Shown one piece after another: positions 59,485 to 64,000 of a stretch of DNA of 64,000 nt. Under the pieces are notes generated by a model, which saw only the letters and a program-made list of their open reading frames with translations, did no database searches and was not told the DNA's origin. Position 1 is the stretch's first letter; every line of letters begins with the position of its first letter. The translations under genes and the position numbers were made by a program. This DNA is from Psychrobacillus mangrovi (GTDB taxonomy: Bacteria > Bacillota > Bacilli > Bacillales_A > Planococcaceae): NCBI RefSeq assembly GCF_037104765.1, contig NZ_JBAWSY010000018.1, positions 7,529 through 71,528 of the forward strand, given 5' to 3'.

Positions 59485-61530
59485 CTAAACGAAATCTCGG
59501 TCAACTTCAACGGTTTTCAATTTATCATACACCATTTTTTCGCCTTCAAAAGCTTTCAGATGATTCGTAATATAAAACTTTGTTTCATCCGATTTCATGG
59601 TACTCGTTGACTCTAGTCGAGTTTGCCATTTTTCTCTTCCAACCGTTAATACCCAGTCACATTGAACATACGCTGATAGAGGATCTCCTTCGACTATTTT
59701 ATAAACATTACGATTTTCGCTTCCATATTCTATCCCGTTATACGGTAGGCTTCTACATCCTTCATCTGAAAAGTCTTCTAGTATCCATTCTTTTGAAATA
59801 GTATTATGTTTAATCTCTCTCGTTCTTCCTGCTTCTCTTAAAATCTCTCGTTCCATCACTTCTGCAGTTTCTGGCTGCTCAAAGGGTCTAATGTATTGAC
59901 CCTTTGCTGGCTTTGTATAAACTGGTAACAATAGTTTTGAATCCTCATCCTTTATTACATGAATTACTGCTTCCTCCGCTGAAGGCCAAGCATGTGGCCA
60001 ATTAGTTGGAGAAATAGACACTTGAATTTTGTGTCCCTTTGGGATCTTATATCCAATTGCATCGAGCTCAATCGATACTATAAACTCTTCATTTAACGGC
60101 ACGTCTTCCGGAAATTCGTTACTATTTCGATGGGTTAAGTTTAATTGACCCCACGTGATTAGTTTTGACGTTCCTTCAGGGGATAGGTCACTCAATCGTA
60201 CAGCGATATTTGCTTGTTTTTTATCGCATGTTAGTTTTAACTGAACTTTTGGAAAGCCTAATATAGCTACCTCTTCTGTTATTTCCTCACTTGTAAAAGT
60301 ATTCGACAAACCATTTTCAATACCTTGGTCTGAAGCCATGTCCCCTTCTTGACCAAATGGACAAAAGACTCCCGCATAAAGTCCATGCTGTTGATGTGTT
60401 TTCAAACGTTCCAATCCACTTTTCGGTTCAAAGGCTAAATCTTGATTACCAAAATAGAAGGTTTTATCTTCCACATTGTCCGTTTTCCAGCCATTCTCTA
60501 CTATCCACTCACCAGGTCTAGTATAGTAGTCGGTTTTGGGAGGAACCGCGTCCTGCAAATATACTCGGAAAGCAGGCTCGTCCATAATTCCTGTTTCTTC
60601 CTCTTTTAGCCATTGATCCCACCATCGTAAACATTCTTGTAAAAAACCAATTTGGGGCCCTGGAACCGCCATCTCAGGATATTCATGTGCCCATGGTCCA
60701 ATCAAACCTTTCTTCGGGCCTTTTAAGTTCTCCATTAAACGAAAGACAGCATTTGTATAGCCATCTGCCCAGCCTCCTACAGCATAGACTGGTATTTTAA
60801 TATCTTCATAGTTTTCACACACTGAGCCATGCTTCCAAAACTCATCTCTACGTTGATGACGCATCCATTCTTCCACAAACGGTGGAGTTTTTTCTAATCG
60901 TTCCAACCAATTTTCTCTCCAACTTTCCCCTACATGATTCGGATCAGCAGGTCGTGCGTTATATACGAGCATAGTTGAAGCCCACCAAAGCATATCTGAA
61001 GCGAGTAAAGCTCCTCCTTTATAATGTACATCATCCGCATAACGATCATCTGTTGAACATAATGTAATAATTGTCTTCAAGGCAGGGTGCTGTCTTGCCG
61101 CTACTTGCAAACCATTGAAACCGCCCCACGACTTTCCAATCATACCTACTGAGCCAGTTGACCATTCTTGTTTTTCAATCCAATTTAAAATTTCTACAGC
61201 ATCATCTTGCTCTTGTTTTAAATATTCATCATATAAAATTCCTTCTGAATCGCCTGATCCTCTTATATCAACTCGTATACATGCATAACCATGCCCTGCA
61301 AAATAAGGATGACGAATCGAATCACGTAAAGCAGTAAACTCATTTTTTCTATAAGGAATATATTCTAGTATTACTGGTACAGGAGAATCATAAGCTTTTT
61401 TTGGTATCCAAAGCTTAGCAGATAAGCGAGTACCATCTGACATAGGAATCCATATATGATCAGTCACTTCTACTTCAAACGGAAATTCTCTTTTGATCGT
61501 TCTTATGCTTTCACGAACATTGAAAACCAT
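59485..61530 (-). CDS. CocE/NonD-type serine hydrolase
   Basis: 681 residues. X-Pro dipeptidyl-peptidase S15-like fold: alpha/beta core (about 1-320) with nucleophile GKSWGGFNG (serine about residue 132), acid in VYAVGGWADGYTNAV (about 246-260) and His in IGPWAHEYPEMAVPG (about 278-292); then a C-terminal jelly-roll (about 330-560) as in cocaine esterase. The 120-residue extra tail (SRTREIKHNTISKEW region onward) exceeds bacterial CocE length. It cleaves an ester or amide. The ATG follows the BCCT stop by zero bases, with its AAGGAGGA site in the transporter's last codons; co-expression suggests the transporter supplies the substrate. Confidence 0.88.
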   Translation of the reverse strand: MVFNVRESIRTIKREFPFEVEVTDHIWIPMSDGTRLSAKLWIPKKAYDSPVPVILEYIPYRKNEFTALRDSIRHPYFAGHGYACIRVDIRGSGDSEGILYDEYLKQEQDDAVEILNWIEKQEWSTGSVGMIGKSWGGFNGLQVAARQHPALKTIITLCSTDDRYADDVHYKGGALLASDMLWWASTMLVYNARPADPNHVGESWRENWLERLEKTPPFVEEWMRHQRRDEFWKHGSVCENYEDIKIPVYAVGGWADGYTNAVFRLMENLKGPKKGLIGPWAHEYPEMAVPGPQIGFLQECLRWWDQWLKEEETGIMDEPAFRVYLQDAVPPKTDYYTRPGEWIVENGWKTDNVEDKTFYFGNQDLAFEPKSGLERLKTHQQHGLYAGVFCPFGQEGDMASDQGIENGLSNTFTSEEITEEVAILGFPKVQLKLTCDKKQANIAVRLSDLSPEGTSKLITWGQLNLTHRNSNEFPEDVPLNEEFIVSIELDAIGYKIPKGHKIQVSISPTNWPHAWPSAEEAVIHVIKDEDSKLLLPVYTKPAKGQYIRPFEQPETAEVMEREILREAGRTREIKHNTISKEWILEDFSDEGCRSLPYNGIEYGSENRNVYKIVEGDPLSAYVQCDWVLTVGREKWQTRLESTSTMKSDETKFYITNHLKAFEGEKMVYDKLKTVEVDRDFV

Positions 61531-63072
61531 TTACTCTTCCTCCTTTAAAGGTTTTATTACACCATTAGGATAATCTTTCTTGAGCCATCGGATTAAAGAA
61601 GTTGCAAGTAATAAATAGATGATTATTACTGGAACAGATACAATAACTGAAGAAGTTTGAATAACCTTTAATCCACCAATCAGTAGAAGAGCTACAGCAA
61701 TTGACGCTAAAATTGCACCCCAAAGCATACGGTGCCAACGTGCCGGTTCTTGTGTTCCTTCCAACTTTTTCGTCGCAATAGCAGATAATATATATGTTGC
61801 CGAATCGAGAGAAGTTGCTAAAAAGATAAAACCGAGAACAATAAAGAAAGGTAATACTATCTCACTTAATGGCAATGTTTTTAAGATTGCGACAACTGCA
61901 GCTGGACCTCCTTCGTTATTCAATACATCCACAACATTCAATTTATCTGTCAATTGAAGGTTAATTGTGTAGCCACCAAATACTCCGAAATATATCCAGC
62001 TACCAAGTGATCCCCAAAGTAAAATATGTGTAATAAGCTCTCTAATCGTACGTCCTCTTGAGATTCGAGCTACGAAAAGTCCCATAAATGGAGCCGTTGC
62101 AGCAAACCATGCCCAGTAGAAAACTGTCCAAGCTTGTGGGAACCCACTTTTGTTAATAGGATCTGTATAAAAACTCATCATTGCAAAGTTTTGAAGCATA
62201 ATTCCAAAGCTATTTGTAAAGTTGGAAAGGATAAATAGGGTTGGTCCTGCAATTAATACAAATAACGCAAGACCAAGTGCCATGTATACATTCCAATCAC
62301 TAAGTTTACGAATTCCTTTATATAACCCCATATATGCGCTCGCACAGAAAATCACTGTCCAAATCACAATAATAACAATACTTAATGTCATGGATTGTTG
62401 TACTCCGAAAACTTCACCGATTACTGTAGAAACCATTGGTACTCCTAGACCAAGTGAAGTTCCAAGACCTCCAACAAGACTCCAAATAACTAAAATGTCA
62501 ATTGCTTGACCGAGAAAGCCGTCTGCATGTTTTCCTAATATTCCCCTACACGCAGTACTAATTTTTAAAGAATGATTCTTTTTTACGAAGAACGAATAAG
62601 CTATCGTTACAGTGGGCATTGCATATAGACACCATGCTGATATCCCCCAATGAAACATTCCATATGCAACAGACCAGTTTGCCGCTTCGTTGCTTAGTGG
62701 CTCTATACCAAATGGTGGCCCCATATAATAGTAAATAGGCTCCATCATCGACCAAAACATAATACTTGTACCCATACCTGCACAGAAAAGCATTGCTCCC
62801 CAACTAAAAGTAGAGAACTCAGGTGCTTCTTCCCCTAGTTTCACATTTCCATATTTACTAAAAACAAGCCACATTAGCATAATGAATAAACCAAAAGTTA
62901 GAAATTGAAATGCCCAATCCAGTTGATGGGTAATACCTGTTAAAATACTATTCATAAGTGGTTCAGCTGAATCTTTAAATACAATTAAAGTTACTATCGC
63001 TATCGCGATTACAATCAATGAAGACCAAAAAACTAATGAATCAATTTTAACTTTTTCCATTTCCTTTTCCAT
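61531..63072 (-). CDS. BCCT-family transporter (betaine/choline/carnitine type)
   Basis: About 513 residues from ATG 63072, with AAGGGG seven bases upstream; the ATG at 63105 has no site. Twelve helices. The BCCT signature is MFHWGISAWCLYAMPTVTIA (about residues 140-159), with the aromatic-box Trp residues, and WTVFYWAWFAATAPFMGLFV (about 316-335). BCCT carriers import quaternary ammonium compounds (glycine betaine, choline, carnitine) using Na+ or H+. First gene of BCCT-CocE-UPF0316; a TetR gene is divergent and a paired operator lies between. Confidence 0.93.
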   Translation of the reverse strand: MEKEMEKVKIDSLVFWSSLIVIAIAIVTLIVFKDSAEPLMNSILTGITHQLDWAFQFLTFGLFIMLMWLVFSKYGNVKLGEEAPEFSTFSWGAMLFCAGMGTSIMFWSMMEPIYYYMGPPFGIEPLSNEAANWSVAYGMFHWGISAWCLYAMPTVTIAYSFFVKKNHSLKISTACRGILGKHADGFLGQAIDILVIWSLVGGLGTSLGLGVPMVSTVIGEVFGVQQSMTLSIVIIVIWTVIFCASAYMGLYKGIRKLSDWNVYMALGLALFVLIAGPTLFILSNFTNSFGIMLQNFAMMSFYTDPINKSGFPQAWTVFYWAWFAATAPFMGLFVARISRGRTIRELITHILLWGSLGSWIYFGVFGGYTINLQLTDKLNVVDVLNNEGGPAAVVAILKTLPLSEIVLPFFIVLGFIFLATSLDSATYILSAIATKKLEGTQEPARWHRMLWGAILASIAVALLLIGGLKVIQTSSVIVSVPVIIIYLLLATSLIRWLKKDYPNGVIKPLKEEE

Positions 63073-63098
63073 TTTATTTCCCCTTTTACCCTTTGTTT

Positions 63099-63127
63099 TA
63101 ATCACGATTAATATATAATCATGATTA
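63099..63127. promoter_or_regulatory. Paired palindromes, predicted TetR operator
   Basis: TAATCACGATTA (63099-63110) and TAATCATGATTA (63116-63127), two 12-bp palindromic boxes 17 bp apart, between the BCCT and TetR genes. Palindromic pairs at this distance are typical TetR-family sites. Confidence 0.65.
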
Positions 63128-63153
63128 TATTTTATTACTTTGACATTGTATCA

Positions 63154-63162
63154 TGGTATAAT
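63154..63162 (+). promoter_or_regulatory. Extended -10 promoter of the TetR gene
   Basis: TGGTATAAT matches the extended -10 consensus TGnTATAAT. A TTGACA at 63140 is only 11 bases from it, too close to act as its -35. Confidence 0.55.
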
Positions 63163-63221
63163 AAAGGCATCAATATATTTTCTGAAAATTTTTTCAAGTT
63201 AAAAAAAGGGTGATATTTTAA

Positions 63222-63899
63222 TTGGATAAAAAAGAAATAAAGCGCAGAAGAATGTGGACGTATTTTATCGATGCAACGGAGGAACTAATTAAAACTGAAG
63301 GGTTTCAACAAGTAACGATACGTAACGTCGCAGAAAAAGCCGGTTATAATAGCGCAACTATTTATAACTATTTCAGAGAGTTCTCCCATCTTCTTTTTTT
63401 CGCGTCCTTTAAGTTTTTGAAGCCATATTTATTAAAGGTAGCAAAAGAGATGAAAAAAGAAGAAGATCCTATTCAGAAGTACATTGTGGCTTGGGAATGC
63501 TATAGTGAATACTCTTTTAATAATCCAGATATTTTCAATGCGGCTTTTTTTATGGACCTAGGGGATCACCCTGAAAATCTACTCGACCGTTATTATGAGC
63601 TCTATCCTTCTGATTTGTTAGAAATACCTGAAGAACTACATCCATTATTATTTGATAGAAATATCTCTTCCCGTGGACGTTTTGCTTTAAGCGGAATAGT
63701 TGCTGCAGGTGTCCTTAGTGAAGAGAAAGCTGAAGAATTAAATGAGCTATCTAACTTGGTTTGGCTAGGTATGTTCTCAAACTTACTAAATAATCGCGCT
63801 TACTATTCTCCTCAAGAAGCACATGAACGTACAATGAAATATGTTAAAGAAATAATTAATATGATGGTAGAGAAATCGAGTAGAGGGAGAATAAGTTAA
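63222..63899 (+). CDS. TetR-family repressor
   Basis: 225 residues from TTG 63222 (AAAGGGTGAT upstream). The N-terminal TetR helix-turn-helix is DATEELIKTEGFQQVTIRNV (about residues 17-36) followed by AEKAGYNSATIYNYF (about 37-51). The all-helical ligand domain follows with a Trp/Tyr-rich pocket (AWECYSEYSFNNPDIFNAAF). Divergent from the BCCT-CocE-UPF0316 operon, with two palindromes between, so it probably represses that operon until the imported substrate or a product binds. Confidence 0.9.
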   Translation: MDKKEIKRRRMWTYFIDATEELIKTEGFQQVTIRNVAEKAGYNSATIYNYFREFSHLLFFASFKFLKPYLLKVAKEMKKEEDPIQKYIVAWECYSEYSFNNPDIFNAAFFMDLGDHPENLLDRYYELYPSDLLEIPEELHPLLFDRNISSRGRFALSGIVAAGVLSEEKAEELNELSNLVWLGMFSNLLNNRAYYSPQEAHERTMKYVKEIINMMVEKSSRGRIS

Positions 63900-63907
63900 C
63901 TTATTTT

Positions 63908-63950
63908 CGCCCCTCTCACAACACCGTACGTACGGTTCTCGTATACGGCG
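63908..63950 (-). other. Motif resembling group II intron RNA, possible element at window edge
   Basis: On the minus strand the sequence reads GCCGTATACGAGAACCGTAC followed by GTACGGTGTTGTGAGAGGGG, a stem-loop I recognise from bacterial group II introns of Bacillales next to the maturase gene. No maturase ORF is visible within the window, so either the element continues to the right or this is a leftover fragment. Confidence 0.4.
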
Positions 63951-64000
63951 TTTCAATTTATATTACAGTGTGTACTTCTAAGTAACGTTCTAAAGCAGAG

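Overview
The window is low-GC DNA (AT-rich codons, strong AGGAGG-type ribosome binding sites, T-tailed hairpin terminators) from a Gram-positive of the order Bacillales. The Bacillus-type gene set (asnO, yeeI, yuxK, yhaQ/yhaP, dapH/ykuR, adaA/adaB/alkA, vmlR, mhqD) together with a meso-diaminopimelate dehydrogenase points to a spore-forming member of the Planococcaceae/Psychrobacillus-Lysinibacillus side of the order. That placement is inference. No rRNA or tRNA genes, CRISPR array or intact insertion sequence were seen.

Layout. 0-10 kb: mhqD fragment, membrane and secreted proteins of unknown role, an M19 dipeptidase with a tiny coupled membrane ORF, ddh, three-histidine DinB proteins, a GIY-YIG protein, a frameshifted small membrane gene, a ferredoxin-NADP reductase with yuxK, a DksA-like zinc-finger protein and an HD-domain nucleotidase. 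10-13.6 kb: a GntR regulator, a block of Bacillales intergenic repeats, brnQ, then a T-box leader with no gene behind it and a GC-rich repeat patch. 13.6-20.4 kb: the complete seven-gene mrp Na+/H+ antiporter operon and a divergent KdpD-like universal stress protein. 20.5-34 kb: small accessory genes, namely an MFS pump of the fosmidomycin-resistance type, a DUF421 protein, a DUF4309-NagZ fusion, HxlR plus a DsbA/SpxH-like protein, a MerR-TipAS regulator, an alkyltransferase-like protein and a PadR/DUF1700-DUF4097 pair.

34-44 kb: a beta-helix protein without signal peptide, a 20-bp tandem array, a second-type (stand-alone) dnaN, a STAS-domain stressosome-like protein, aroD, an assembly gap inside a duplicated terminator region, and the alkylation-repair cluster adaA-adaB-GNAT divergent from alkA. 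44-64 kb: a stalk-domain secreted protein, the yhaQ-yhaP ABC exporter, asnO, ykuR-dapH, a second small ABC exporter, a vmlR-type ABC-F resistance gene behind an elaborate attenuator leader, two members of an uncharacterised secreted-protein family (one coupled to a glycosyltransferase-like gene), yeeI, and a TetR-controlled BCCT transporter / CocE-type esterase / UPF0316 operon. The right edge carries a motif like group II intron RNA.

Genes that act together: ddh and dapH/ykuR give two alternative routes to meso-diaminopimelate for cell wall and lysine; Mrp exports Na+; AdaA/AdaB/AlkA/ATL handle DNA alkylation; BCCT and the CocE hydrolase probably import and cleave one compound. The most unusual items are the orphan T-box, the exact 21-bp and 20-bp intergenic tandem arrays, the DUF4309-NagZ fusion, the paralogous secreted proteins, and the sequence-quality problems near 5.9-6.3, 41.2 and 49.36 kb.
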